Below are positions 7,725-17,127 of a stretch of DNA of 64,000 bases, in pieces. Under the pieces are notes generated by a model. It was not told where the DNA came from. It saw only the letters and a list, made by a program, of their open reading frames with translations, and did no database searches. The position numbers were made by a program, and so were the translations under genes. Origin of the DNA: Neorhizobium galegae (GTDB lineage Bacteria > Pseudomonadota > Alphaproteobacteria > Rhizobiales > Rhizobiaceae); contig NZ_JAGIPH010000003.1 of NCBI RefSeq assembly GCF_017877135.1, positions 496,001-560,000 of the forward strand. Reading direction: 5' to 3'. How positions within the stretch are numbered: the first letter of the stretch is position 1; each line of letters begins with the position of its first letter.

Positions 7725-8900
7725 TCAGACGAGCGTCAGGGTCATCGGTGCGTGCTGGCGATAGAGGCGCACGCAATTGCGTCCCGCCTCCTTTGCCTCG
7801 TAAAGGGCGCGATCGGCCTGCCGCAGCGCCGTCGATAGATCCGCGGACGAACTGAAGGTGGAAACGCCGAAACTCGCAGTTGCCCGAAAGGCCGGCGGCA
7901 GCCCGGGAACGACCTGCATGGCCAGTGATCCACGCAGGGCCTGCGCCAGCATGAGCGCCGCATCCGCCATCTGCCCGGGCAGCAGCACGCAAAACTCTTC
8001 GCCGCCGATGCGCCCGATAATGGCGTTGTCAGGCGCGCTGGCGGTCAGCAACTGACCGAACAGGCTGATCACAGAATCGCCGCTCAGATGGCCGTAGGTA
8101 TCGTTGATCTTCTTGAAGTGGTCGAGATCGCACAGGATGAGCGCATACGGTCCATTGGGCTGGCGCCGCAGCAAGCGTTCGCAGTGATTGTCGAAACCGC
8201 GCCGGTTCAAAAGCGACGACAGCGCATCGACTTCGGAATTGCTGCGCTCGTCCGCCATGATCTGCAGCACCAGAACGGCAAGCAGCATCAGCCCCGTCAT
8301 CACCATCAGCACGGCCGTCATGCTCTGGGAAATCAGCGCGTAATTGGACCCGATATAGTCTTTCGCCGTCACCCCGGCCCCAAAAATCACCGCAAGGGCC
8401 GCCTTGAGGGGAAAATGCGCGGCGGTGACGAGAAGGAGCGTCAGAAGCGCGCGGTCGACGGCGGCGCGATAGGGTGACCGCATCACCGCAAGCGCGCTGA
8501 ACAGGAGCGCGATGCCAAAGGGCATCTGGTAGAGGAACGCATGCCCCAGACTGCCCCGCGGCAAAGGATAGATCAGGGCGTCTGTTGCCAAAGCCGCACA
8601 GCAGAAGATGACGAGCATCACCCGGTCGGCCGGTGCCCCGTAAAGCTTGCCGATCCCGACCCGCAACAGCAGAAGCCCGGCAAGGACGGTGGCAAACGCA
8701 AGCCAGGCGCCGAACCTCACAAAGTCCGTATGCGCCACCAGAAGTTCTGCGGGCGCCGACAGGGAGGCAACCGCAAATCCTGCGGCAAACCACCGGGCGG
8801 CTTCGCGCGAACGGCTACGGGTGGACACGACGATGAACACCACGGCAAATGACATCGCGATGAAGAAATTCATGACGAGGAAAAAGTCGGCGCCGTTCAT
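7725..8900 (-). CDS. Membrane diguanylate cyclase (GGDEF)
   Basis: The protein should make cyclic di-GMP at the inner membrane. I start it at 8900 (MNGADFFLVMNFFIAMSFAV); the frame is open to 8990 but the extra residues are arginine-rich and unlike a signal. The N-terminal 220 residues contain about seven hydrophobic segments and no recognisable sensor domain. The GGDEF domain follows, with LDHFKKINDTYGHLSGD, then the active-site variant GRIGGEEFCVLL (GGEEF is active in this family), and ends ADRALYEAKEAGRN. No EAL domain and no clear RxxD inhibitory site before GGEEF is seen. It is convergent with the hydrolase. Confidence 0.9.
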   Translation of the reverse strand: MNGADFFLVMNFFIAMSFAVVFIVVSTRSRSREAARWFAAGFAVASLSAPAELLVAHTDFVRFGAWLAFATVLAGLLLLRVGIGKLYGAPADRVMLVIFCCAALATDALIYPLPRGSLGHAFLYQMPFGIALLFSALAVMRSPYRAAVDRALLTLLLVTAAHFPLKAALAVIFGAGVTAKDYIGSNYALISQSMTAVLMVMTGLMLLAVLVLQIMADERSNSEVDALSSLLNRRGFDNHCERLLRRQPNGPYALILCDLDHFKKINDTYGHLSGDSVISLFGQLLTASAPDNAIIGRIGGEEFCVLLPGQMADAALMLAQALRGSLAMQVVPGLPPAFRATASFGVSTFSSSADLSTALRQADRALYEAKEAGRNCVRLYRQHAPMTLTLV

Positions 8901-9300
8901 AACCCTCGTCCTTCCTCCATGTCTCGACGCTTTCGCCATCCGGCGGGCGCAGGAACGGTTACCATCGCTGCTTCCGAGCCTCCGAAACAACGGTATCCTC
9001 CGCAGGTCACGGGTCCCGAAAGCCGAAGGGGCACTGCGGCCAAGGCCGGCCCATCGCTATGCGAATAATGCCACCTCCGTCGTTTTGATACAGTGCAGCA
9101 TGGGTTCGTTTCAATGTGCAACGCAAACAAAACGCTAAAATTCGCATCCGTCGCCGCGATAGGCTGGCAACGTCGCCCCCTTATGCGCCTGGACAGAACC
9201 GCGCGCGTCAACTTTTGAAGTGATTATCCGGGCAAAGAGTGCTAGAGGCGCGGCACGCAAGAGCCAATCCTCACAAAGCAACATCTGCCAGAGATCGATC
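8901..9300. other. Divergent intergenic region upstream of tyrS
   Basis: These 400 bases separate the GGDEF gene (minus) and tyrS (plus) and must hold both promoters. I see no convincing ORF, RNA gene or T-box-like leader. The stretch 9070-9160 is noticeably more AT-rich than its surroundings. Confidence 0.5.
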
Positions 9301-10557
9301 ATGTCCAGGTTCAAATCCGACTTCCTCCGCACCCTCGACGAGCGCGGCTTCATCCACCAGGTTTCCGACGAAACCGGGCTGGATGACCTGCTGGCGAAAG
9401 AGACGGTGACGGCCTATATCGGTTACGACCCGACGGCCTCGAGCCTGCATGTCGGCAGCCTGATCCAGATCATGATGCTGCACTGGTTCCAGCAGACCGG
9501 CCACCAGCCGATCTCCCTGATGGGCGGCGGCACCGGCATGGTGGGCGATCCCTCCTTCAAGGAGGAAGCCCGCCAGTTGATGACCGTCGACAAGATCGAG
9601 GAGAACATCGCCTCGATCAAGCGCTGCTTTGCCCATTACCTCAACTACGAGGCGGGCCCGAAGGGCGGCGCTCTGATGATCAACAATGCCGAATGGCTGC
9701 GCGGCCTGAACTACCTTGAATTCCTTCGCGATGTCGGGCGCCACTTCTCGGTCAACCGCATGCTGTCCTTCGACAGCGTGAAGACGAGGCTCGACCGCGA
9801 GCAATCGCTGTCCTTCCTCGAATTCAACTACATGATCCTGCAGGCCTACGATTTCGTCGAGCTCAACAAGCGCTACGACTGCCGTCTGCAGATGGGCGGC
9901 TCCGACCAGTGGGGCAATATCATCAACGGCATCGACCTTGGCCACCGCATGGGCACGCCGCAGCTTTACGCGCTGACCTCGCCGCTCCTGACGACCTCGT
10001 CCGGCGCCAAGATGGGCAAGTCGGCCTCCGGTGCCGTCTGGCTGAACGCCGACCTGCTGTCGGCCTACGACTTCTGGCAGTACTGGCGCAACACCGAGGA
10101 CGGTGATGTCGAGCGCTTCCTGAAACTCTACACGACGCTGCCGATGGACGAGATCAAGAAGCTCGCAAGCCTCGGCGGCTCGGAAATCAACGAGGCCAAG
10201 AAGATCCTGGCGACCGAAATTACCGCGATCCTGCATGGCCGTGCGGCCGCCGAAGCCTCGGCAGAGACGGCCCGCAAGACCTTCGAGGAAGGACAGCTAT
10301 CCGACAACCTGCCCTCGATCGAGGTGGCGTCGGCAGAACTGGAGGCCGGCATCGGCCTCCTCGCCTTGATCGTCAAGGCAGGTCTTGCCGCCTCCAACGG
10401 CGAAGCGCGCCGCCACGTTCAGGGCGGTGCCGTGCGCATCAACGATCAGCCGGTGGCCGACGAGCGCAAGCTGATCGGCGCGGGTGAAGTCACCGGCGAC
10501 GGCGTGATCAAGCTGTCGCTCGGCAAGAAGAAGCATATTCTGGTGCGCCCCGCCTGA
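9301..10557 (+). CDS. tyrS: Tyrosyl-tRNA synthetase
   Basis: This class I enzyme charges tRNA-Tyr with tyrosine in the cytoplasm. The start at 9301 ([20 protein letters not shown]) is chosen by family similarity; the frame is open upstream to 9220. At 418 residues it has the usual length. The HIGH-like motif is [13 protein letters not shown] near residue 42, tyrosine and tRNA recognition lie around [12 protein letters not shown], the KMSKS loop is AKMGKSASG near residue 238, and the C-terminal S4 RNA-binding domain ends the protein ([16 protein letters not shown]). A strong terminator follows. Confidence 0.97.
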   Translation: MSRFKSDFLRTLDERGFIHQVSDETGLDDLLAKETVTAYIGYDPTASSLHVGSLIQIMMLHWFQQTGHQPISLMGGGTGMVGDPSFKEEARQLMTVDKIEENIASIKRCFAHYLNYEAGPKGGALMINNAEWLRGLNYLEFLRDVGRHFSVNRMLSFDSVKTRLDREQSLSFLEFNYMILQAYDFVELNKRYDCRLQMGGSDQWGNIINGIDLGHRMGTPQLYALTSPLLTTSSGAKMGKSASGAVWLNADLLSAYDFWQYWRNTEDGDVERFLKLYTTLPMDEIKKLASLGGSEINEAKKILATEITAILHGRAAAEASAETARKTFEEGQLSDNLPSIEVASAELEAGIGLLALIVKAGLAASNGEARRHVQGGAVRINDQPVADERKLIGAGEVTGDGVIKLSLGKKKHILVRPA

Positions 10558-10582
10558 GGCAACCACCGCCATCCTGAACGGA

Positions 10583-10615
10583 AAACCCGGCAGCCATCTG
10601 CCGGGTTTTTGTTTG
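10583..10615 (+). terminator. Rho-independent terminator after tyrS
   Basis: AAAACCCGGCAG and CTGCCGGGTTTT pair perfectly over 12 bp around the loop CCAT, followed by TTTTTGTTT. It lies between convergent genes and could end both transcripts. Confidence 0.9.
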
Positions 10616-10647
10616 CCCGCAGGAACATGGCTGCAAAGGCAGCGGGC

Positions 10648-13600
10648 TTACTGGAACTCGAAGATCTGGCGAAAGACGCCGGGTGCGATGATCGACAGCG
10701 GGTTGACCGTCAGTTTCGGCTGGTCGAAACGACCGGCCACCTTGAAGGTGATGCCGAGCAGACCGCGGTCGCGGCCATTGCCGAGGATGGCACCAATGAT
10801 CGGCAGTTCGGCAAACAGCCGGTTGAGGCCATAGGCCGGCATGAAGGTGCCGGTCATGTCCATGCGCCCCGCCGCATCGCGCAGCATGCCCTGGAAGGTA
10901 GCGCCGATCTGTTCGCCGCGCACCACGCCGTTTTCCACGGACAACGCTCCCCCGCGATAGACGAGGCGGGCAAAGGCACGCTGGAATTTTTCCGAACTGA
11001 CGTCGATATCGCGTTTCACCGCCGCATTGAGGCTTCGCCCATCCTCGCCGACCGGCGTCGAGACGATGGACTGCAGGCGGTTTTCATTGACCAGCGAGAA
11101 ACTGCGGATATCGACCGAACCGCTCATGTCACCCGCTGCTTCGTTGTTCAGCCGGATATTGAGCAAGCCGCCGCGCATATGATCGTAGAGATTGGCAAAC
11201 CGCACGAGCGCGCCGGCATCGCCACTGGTGAGCGTGATCGTTTCGCCGCCTTCGCCGGCACCGGCCGCCGTCTGGGCCACCACCGCCTGTCCGCTGCCGG
11301 TCACGGCGTTGAGATCCACCTGGCGCAGCTTGCTGGCGCGAAGGGTGAGCGAGAAATCGACATTCCCGAGGCTCTCGTCATTGAAGCCGATGACACGGTC
11401 GAGCTTGGCGCGCACCCGTACGCTGCTTGACGCCTTGTCACCGCCGCCGCCGGGACCGGAACCGCCCTGCGCACGCATCTGCTGCAGGACAGGGCGCAGA
11501 TCGGCGGCCTTGCCGGAGGCCGAAATATCGTAGAGACCCTTGGACCGGCGGACCGACACGGCAAGGTCATCGGCAGGCGACAGCTGCACCTGCGAAAAAT
11601 CGCCGGAGACCAGCCCACCCGTTCCCATTTTCAGATCGCCGCGCACGCCAAAGCCATCACCGCTGACGTCCAGCTTGTGAATATCGGCGCTGCCGTCCTT
11701 CTCGCTGAGCTCAAACGTGGCGGTCGCCGGAATGCCGCTGCCCTTGCTCCAGCCGATCCCCGGCACAGACAGAACGGCAGCGGCAAGATCGAGCTTCACG
11801 CTCTGGCGATCGTCATCGATACGCTTCACCTCGACACCGACCGGTCCGCTGACGATGTCGGAAAGCCCCGGCGCCAGCTTGTCGCGCTGCTCGTTGCTGA
11901 GCGTCGTCGTCACAAGCAGGTCGCGCGCCACTTCGGATGTCTTGCCAATCGGCTCGACCAGCTTGATCTGGGCGGGAACCGTATCGATGGTGCCTTTGGC
12001 GGACAGCCGGGCGGCGCTGCCGTCAATGTCGAGATCCCCCTCCAGATTTCCGATCTTTCGCCCGGCAATCGGTTGGCCGACATCGACGCCCTGCAGATCG
12101 ATCTTGGCGCTGAACGCAGGTTTCGGCGGATTTTGCGATGCCACCAGGCCGAACCGTGCCGTCACCGCCGCCTCGGCATCGCCCTTGAAATCGTCCGGCT
12201 TGAACGACAGGTTTTTAAGCCCGTCGATGGGCTTGAAGCTGGCAAGTTCGGCCAGCGCATCCGCCGATCCGGTGACGTTGAGCGACAGATCCGCCATCAA
12301 CGGCTGCCGGTAGGTGGATTCGATGACAAACCGGCCCTCATCGACCACGACCTGGCGCCCGGAGGGGAAATAGGACGCGGCCTTGCGGACCCCGACGTCG
12401 ACGCGCGCGCCCTGCACCTCCACATGGCCACCAAGGTCGCGCACAGGGGCAAGATCACCCGGGAGCGTCAGCCTCGTATCGGCAATATCGAACGCGATCC
12501 TCAGTTCGTTGCTGTCCAGTTGCAGCGGGATGCCGGGTCCATGCATCCGGCCTGCCGGAATGAAGACCGAAATCGACCCATTGGTAACGGTGCCGCCAAA
12601 CATGTTGGCCACGGCCCAGTCGCGGGCCTTGCGCGCCATCCAGAACGGCCACAGCTGCTTGACGCCCGCCACATCCATGCGGGGCAACTGCGCGCCAAAA
12701 CTGATTTCCGGCGAAACGACACCGGGGAAATGCACCTTCAGAGCGCCCGCCATCTGGCCTGCGGGGCTCGAGACCTGCATGTCATCGAATTCGAGCACGT
12801 GATCGGCGGAAAAATATCGGCCCGTGGTATTGAGATCGAAGAGGACGGGCTGTTCACCGCCATTGGCCGCCTGTGCATGGCCGCCGCTGATCAACATGCT
12901 GATGCCGAATCCCGGCCGCGTTTCCGCGGTATTCAGCCGATCAAGATCAACGATCGCGCCGGTCAGCGGCAGGACAGTCGGCCCGAAGCGGAACTTCGAC
13001 GGGCGGATCTCGATGGTGTTGCGGGCAAAATCATAGGCCGTGTGAACTTCCGCACCGGACAGTTCCTGGCCGACACCATCGAAATAGAAGAAGCCCGGCG
13101 CGTGGTGAATGCTCGCCTCGATCGAGGGCTCGTTTTCCTGCGTATCACGGGTCGCCTTGAGATCAAGATCGATCGCACCCTGCAGGCCCTCGCGCGGCTC
13201 ACCGTCCGGCATCCGCTGCAGGAGGAAGGGCGTCATGTCGAGGCCGGCCACATGCGCCGTCAATTGCCGTGTGACACCATTGACCGCTGTTGCCTGCACA
13301 TTGAGGTTGGCGCGCCGGCCGTCGAGCTCCAGGATCCCGGTCAGCCCCACCATGCCTTCCTGCGTGAGCGCCAGCTTCAGATCATCGATGACAAGCGTCG
13401 AAACCTTGCCCTCGCGATTCGGCGGAAACTGGATATTGATGCCGTTGATGCGCACGAGCGCAGTCCCCGTGCGCTCGATGATGCCGCGCGCCTCGTCCAG
13501 GCGCTGGAAGGCCTGTTCAAGCGCTGCCGGCAGGCGGTCGACGCGGGTTTTTGACAGATCCATCGGATCGCCGGCCGGCAGAAGCGCCGTATCGAGCGAG

Positions 13601-14070
13601 ATATTGTCGGCTTCCATGCGGCGGATCGAGACCCGGCCGCTGAGGAGCGCCACAGGATCGATGGCAAGGCGGATGGCGGCAGTGCGGGTCAGATGCTCGC
13701 CGGTCGCCACTTCGACAATATCCACGTCGCGGGCTTCCAGCGCCAGGCGGAAGTCGTGGTCGAAGCGGATGGCCGTCGAGCCGACGGTTGCGCTGTAACG
13801 ATTGCCGATGGCGTTGGACAGCGCGCTTTGGGCGCGCGCATTCAGTGCCCCATCGATCGTGCCGGTTTCGATGGCGAAAAAACCGCTGATCACGGCGCCG
13901 GCGCAAAGGGCGAGAAACAGAAGACAAAAGCGCAGGATGCCTTGCGCACGCGAACGGTCGCGCGGGCAGTGCACGATCAGCGGATCATGCACCTGCGCGG
14001 AGGGAAGTTCATGCAGCGCGACCATATCCTTGCGGCCGAAGCTGACCTTTTCCCCTCTGATTTCCGCCAT
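10648..14070 (-). CDS. Large AsmA/YhdP-like envelope protein
   Basis: This 1140-residue protein has one N-terminal membrane anchor (FCLLFLALCAGAVISGFFAI, near residue 49) and a very long periplasmic part built of repeated amphipathic beta segments. That layout, the DUF3971-like middle region and the AsmA-like C-terminal end are typical of the YhdP/TamB/AsmA group, which are proposed to carry phospholipids between membranes. The C-terminal region VNPLSIIAPGVFRQIFEFQ fits the family ending. A short cytoplasmic tail of about 45 residues precedes the anchor. It is divergent from the bcp gene. Function is by family only. Confidence 0.85.
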   Translation of the reverse strand: MAEIRGEKVSFGRKDMVALHELPSAQVHDPLIVHCPRDRSRAQGILRFCLLFLALCAGAVISGFFAIETGTIDGALNARAQSALSNAIGNRYSATVGSTAIRFDHDFRLALEARDVDIVEVATGEHLTRTAAIRLAIDPVALLSGRVSIRRMEADNISLDTALLPAGDPMDLSKTRVDRLPAALEQAFQRLDEARGIIERTGTALVRINGINIQFPPNREGKVSTLVIDDLKLALTQEGMVGLTGILELDGRRANLNVQATAVNGVTRQLTAHVAGLDMTPFLLQRMPDGEPREGLQGAIDLDLKATRDTQENEPSIEASIHHAPGFFYFDGVGQELSGAEVHTAYDFARNTIEIRPSKFRFGPTVLPLTGAIVDLDRLNTAETRPGFGISMLISGGHAQAANGGEQPVLFDLNTTGRYFSADHVLEFDDMQVSSPAGQMAGALKVHFPGVVSPEISFGAQLPRMDVAGVKQLWPFWMARKARDWAVANMFGGTVTNGSISVFIPAGRMHGPGIPLQLDSNELRIAFDIADTRLTLPGDLAPVRDLGGHVEVQGARVDVGVRKAASYFPSGRQVVVDEGRFVIESTYRQPLMADLSLNVTGSADALAELASFKPIDGLKNLSFKPDDFKGDAEAAVTARFGLVASQNPPKPAFSAKIDLQGVDVGQPIAGRKIGNLEGDLDIDGSAARLSAKGTIDTVPAQIKLVEPIGKTSEVARDLLVTTTLSNEQRDKLAPGLSDIVSGPVGVEVKRIDDDRQSVKLDLAAAVLSVPGIGWSKGSGIPATATFELSEKDGSADIHKLDVSGDGFGVRGDLKMGTGGLVSGDFSQVQLSPADDLAVSVRRSKGLYDISASGKAADLRPVLQQMRAQGGSGPGGGGDKASSSVRVRAKLDRVIGFNDESLGNVDFSLTLRASKLRQVDLNAVTGSGQAVVAQTAAGAGEGGETITLTSGDAGALVRFANLYDHMRGGLLNIRLNNEAAGDMSGSVDIRSFSLVNENRLQSIVSTPVGEDGRSLNAAVKRDIDVSSEKFQRAFARLVYRGGALSVENGVVRGEQIGATFQGMLRDAAGRMDMTGTFMPAYGLNRLFAELPIIGAILGNGRDRGLLGITFKVAGRFDQPKLTVNPLSIIAPGVFRQIFEFQ

Positions 14071-14184
14071 TTTTCTCCAAAGCTCATGCCACCGGTCGGC
14101 CGGGGTGATCTGGACCGACGCAGCGCCAGTATATAACGATTAAGGTGACATTTACCTCATATGCAGGCGAAAGAAAGGAAAACT

Positions 14185-14652
14185 ATGACGGACCTCACAA
14201 GCGGCATGCCGGCTCCGGATTTCACCCTTCCCCGCGATGGCGGCGGTGACATCACCCTGTCCGCCTTTGCGGGCAAGCCGGTGGTTGTCTATTTCTACCC
14301 CAAGGACGACACCAGCGGCTGCACCACCGAGGCACTGCAGTTTACCGCTCTCTCCGCCGAGTTCGAAAAACTGGGCGCCACCGTCATCGGCGTTTCGCCG
14401 GATTCGGCCGCCAAGCACGACAAGTTCGTGAAGAAGCACAGCCTTTCGGTGGCTCTCGCCGCCGACGAGGAGCAGGTGGCGGCCAATGCCTACGGCGTCT
14501 GGAAACAGAAGAGCATGTATGGCAAGACCTATATGGGGATCGAGCGCTCCACCTTCCTGATCGCAGCCGATGGCACGATTGCCCGCGTCTGGCCGAAGGT
14601 GAAGGTGGAAAGTCATGCGCAGGAAGTGCTTGAAGCGGTGAAGGCCTTGTGA
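14185..14652 (+). CDS. bcp: Thioredoxin-dependent peroxiredoxin, Bcp/PrxQ type with one cysteine
   Basis: The enzyme reduces hydrogen peroxide and organic peroxides. I start it at 14185 (MTDLTSGMPAPDFTLPRDGG), where AGGA lies five bases upstream. The 155-residue product has the thioredoxin fold with YFYPKDDTSGCTTEALQF, whose cysteine is the peroxidatic residue. Enterobacterial Bcp has a resolving cysteine five residues later; here that position is leucine and no other cysteine exists in the chain, so the protein must work by a one-Cys mechanism. It precedes a DUF455 gene by only 13 bases. Confidence 0.9.
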   Translation: MTDLTSGMPAPDFTLPRDGGGDITLSAFAGKPVVVYFYPKDDTSGCTTEALQFTALSAEFEKLGATVIGVSPDSAAKHDKFVKKHSLSVALAADEEQVAANAYGVWKQKSMYGKTYMGIERSTFLIAADGTIARVWPKVKVESHAQEVLEAVKAL

Positions 14653-14665
14653 CAAGGACGGGGCC

Positions 14666-15529
14666 ATGACAGAGGCCCCGCACCAACCCGAAGACCTGCC
14701 GAAAACCCCGCTGCCGCCGGTATCGTCGCTGCGTGCAGCTGCAATCCTTGCCATTTCGTCTGCCGATCTCGACGTGAAGACGGAACTGGCGCAGCAGACC
14801 GCGACACGCTGGTTCGAGCGACGCCTTTCGCTGCGATCGCCGCTTGATCCGCCGCTGCCGGACCGCCCCGGGCGCCCCGCCAAGCCGGATCTGGTGCCGC
14901 CGAAGCTCGTGGAAAAGCGCTCGCTGCACACGGCCAAGGGCCGCATCGCCATCCTGCACGCCATTGCCCATATCGAACTCAACGCGGTCGACTTGGCGCT
15001 CGATATCGTTGCCCGCTACGCAACCGAGCCGGTGCCGAATTCCTTCTTCGACGGCTGGATGCAGGTGGCATTCGAAGAAGCCAAGCATTTCCGCATGGTG
15101 CGCAAGCGGCTGAACGATCTCGGCGCCGATTATGGCGACATGCCGGCCCATGACGGGCTCTGGCAGGCCGCCCATTCCACCCGCAATGACCTGACCGCCC
15201 GGCTGGCCGTCGTGCCGCTGATCCTCGAAGCGCGCGGGCTTGACGTCACGCCCTCGCTGCAGGCCAAGATGCGCGAAACCGGCGATCATGAAACCGCAGC
15301 CGTGCTCGATGTCATCTACACGGACGAGAAGGGTCATGTGGCAATCGGCGCGAAGTGGTTCCGCTTCCTCTGCGCGCGGGAACGCAAGGATCCGGCTGCG
15401 ACCTTCAAGGACCTGGTGCGCGCCAATTTCCGCGGCGCCCTCAAGCCTCCGTTCAATGATCTCGCCCGCGCCGAAGCCGGCCTCACACCCTCCTTCTACC
15501 GCGCGCTGACCGCCACCAGCAGCGCCTGA
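14666..15529 (+). CDS. DUF455 ferritin-like protein
   Basis: The 287-residue protein belongs to the DUF455 family, helical proteins with a di-iron ferritin-like centre related to the tRNA hydroxylase MiaE. The metal ligands are visible in ordered motifs: AHIELNAVDLALD near residue 101, FEEAKHFRMVRKRL near 132, LEARGLDVTP near 190 and DEKGHVAIG near 218. Its 13-base spacing from bcp suggests one transcript and a shared oxidative-stress or iron role, which is inference. The actual substrate is not known. Confidence 0.85.
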   Translation: MTEAPHQPEDLPKTPLPPVSSLRAAAILAISSADLDVKTELAQQTATRWFERRLSLRSPLDPPLPDRPGRPAKPDLVPPKLVEKRSLHTAKGRIAILHAIAHIELNAVDLALDIVARYATEPVPNSFFDGWMQVAFEEAKHFRMVRKRLNDLGADYGDMPAHDGLWQAAHSTRNDLTARLAVVPLILEARGLDVTPSLQAKMRETGDHETAAVLDVIYTDEKGHVAIGAKWFRFLCARERKDPAATFKDLVRANFRGALKPPFNDLARAEAGLTPSFYRALTATSSA

Positions 15530-15539
15530 ACGCCCCAAA

Positions 15540-15555
15540 TTAACGCTTTATTAAC
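15540..15555 (+). promoter_or_regulatory. CtrA-type binding site
   Basis: TTAACGCTTTATTAAC matches the full CtrA consensus TTAA-N7-TTAAC exactly, and another TTAAC follows five bases later. CtrA is the cell-cycle master regulator of alphaproteobacteria. The site lies 60-75 bases upstream of the M23 peptidase start. Confidence 0.55.
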
Positions 15556-15614
15556 CTTAACAGGTTCTAATCTACCCAAGGCAGACGGCTTTGGGGATTG
15601 GCTGGGGGACGGGC

Positions 15615-16952
15615 GTGGCAACAGCTTGCGACAATCGCGTCTTTGGCAAAAAAGCCTCCAGACCTGTGCTCATCCTGGCATCCGGCGACAGAGTGCGCCA
15701 CATGACCATCCGCCCGTGGATGGTGGCCGCCGGCGCGACCCTGCTCATCATTCTCTCCACCGGCTATTTCGCCGCGACAGCCTATCTTGTGATGCGCGAC
15801 GATCTGATCGGTGGATCGCTCGCCCGCCAGAGCCGTATCCGGCAGGCTTACGAGGAGCGCATATCGGGCCTGCGCGCCCAGATTGACCGCATCACCTCGC
15901 GCCAGCTCATCGACCAGCAACTGGTGGAAGACAAGGTGAAGCAGCTTGTCGAGCAGCAGAATGCCCTGCTGTCGCAGCACGGCAAGCTCGGCAATCTCCT
16001 GCAGCGGGCGCAAGCGTCGGGCCTCACGACCGAGACGACCGTGCAGACGGCGCAAGGACAAGCCCAGGCCTACCAGCCGATCACGACGGACGAACCCACC
16101 GCGCGCAATCGTGCGCTGAAAGCCATCGAACGCCTGATCATGCCCGAGATCACGCCAGCGAGCGAACGTGACGGCAAGGGCGCAAAACTCGGCTTCCTGC
16201 CGCTTCGCGACCAGCCGCTTCCGGCAAAAACCGCCGGCGAGAAGACAGCGCGCGCCCTGCTCCAGGTGACGCAATCGCTGAGGAGCATCGAGCATGAGCA
16301 ACTGGCGCGCATTCGTGACCTGACGGCAACCGCCGATGAAACGACCGATGCCATGACGTCGATCATGCGCCGCACCGGCATTTCCGTTCCGCCGCCGCAG
16401 GCCGCAAAGAACGAGGACGGCGGCATTGGCGGACCGTTTGTCGAACCGGCGGCCGCCGACCCCTTCGACAGCCAGCTCGACCAGCTGGATGCCGCCCTGA
16501 CGCGGCTTGAAACCGTGCGCCAGACGGCTGTGAGCCTGCCCTATGGCAACCCTGCCCCCGGCCACGATATCACCAGCCGCTTCGGCAACCGCATCGATCC
16601 CTTCCTCGGGCGGCTGGCTCTGCACGCGGGTATCGATTTCGATGCCGAAACCGGCGCAACCGTGCGCGCCACCGGCGCCGGCCGGGTCACCGTCGCCGGC
16701 GACTCCAGCGGCTATGGCAACATGGTGGAGATCGACCACGGCCATGGCATCACCACCCGCTACGGCCATCTGTCGCGTATTCTGGTGTCCGAGGGCGATC
16801 TGGTGTCGAGCGGCGACATCATCGGCCGGGCCGGTTCGACGGGCCGGTCGACCGGGCCACATGTGCATTACGAGGTGCGTCGCGACGGCGCCGCTATCGA
16901 TCCCATCCACTTCCTCAATGCGGGGCTGAAACTGACATCCTACTTGAATTGA
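15615..16952 (+). CDS. M23 (LytM) peptidoglycan endopeptidase, membrane-anchored
   Basis: This protein probably cuts peptide cross-links in peptidoglycan from the periplasmic face of the inner membrane. A GTG at 15615 after GGGGGA is my preferred start; a TTG at 15591 is also open. One membrane helix (WMVAAGATLLIILSTGYFAA) follows a cytoplasmic tail. A long coiled-coil with glutamine-rich heptads (QQLVEDKVKQLVEQQ) comes next. The C-terminal LytM domain carries the zinc ligands in RLALHAGIDFDAE, a catalytic histidine in RYGHLS and the HxH pair in TGPHVHYEVRRDG, so it looks active. The upstream CtrA-type site suggests cell-cycle timing. Confidence 0.9.
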   Translation: MATACDNRVFGKKASRPVLILASGDRVRHMTIRPWMVAAGATLLIILSTGYFAATAYLVMRDDLIGGSLARQSRIRQAYEERISGLRAQIDRITSRQLIDQQLVEDKVKQLVEQQNALLSQHGKLGNLLQRAQASGLTTETTVQTAQGQAQAYQPITTDEPTARNRALKAIERLIMPEITPASERDGKGAKLGFLPLRDQPLPAKTAGEKTARALLQVTQSLRSIEHEQLARIRDLTATADETTDAMTSIMRRTGISVPPPQAAKNEDGGIGGPFVEPAAADPFDSQLDQLDAALTRLETVRQTAVSLPYGNPAPGHDITSRFGNRIDPFLGRLALHAGIDFDAETGATVRATGAGRVTVAGDSSGYGNMVEIDHGHGITTRYGHLSRILVSEGDLVSSGDIIGRAGSTGRSTGPHVHYEVRRDGAAIDPIHFLNAGLKLTSYLN

Positions 16953-16985
16953 GCTAAAACTGTTCCGATCTGATCTGTAAGTGCA

Positions 16986-17005
16986 GCCGGATTTACCAAT
17001 CCGGC
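16986..17005 (+). terminator. Possible terminator after the M23 gene
   Basis: GCCGGAT and ATCCGGC form a 7-bp stem around a 6-base loop, 33 bases after the stop codon. No T-run follows directly, so termination is uncertain. Confidence 0.4.
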
Positions 17006-17023
17006 AGGCAAACGCGCTGTTTT

Positions 17024-17052
17024 CTTGACTTTGGCTCTTATTGCGCCTATGT
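17024..17052 (+). promoter_or_regulatory. Promoter of the DEAD-box helicase gene
   Basis: CTTGAC (17024-17029), 17 bases, then CTATGT (17047-17052) match the rhizobial consensus CTTGAC-N17-CTATAT at 11 of 12 positions. The implied start point near 17059 leaves a leader of about 70 bases. Confidence 0.75.
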
Positions 17053-17127
17053 CGCGGCCATCGTCGGACGCCAAGCGGATCCGACTCACAGCGTTCTTCG
17101 TGAACCGGAACGGAAATAGTTTTCTCT

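Noticed and set aside
11677..13554. 625-codon plus-strand frame inside the AsmA-like gene
   Set aside because: It is antisense to a single long gene that has a signal anchor and family features; its composition is shadow-like.
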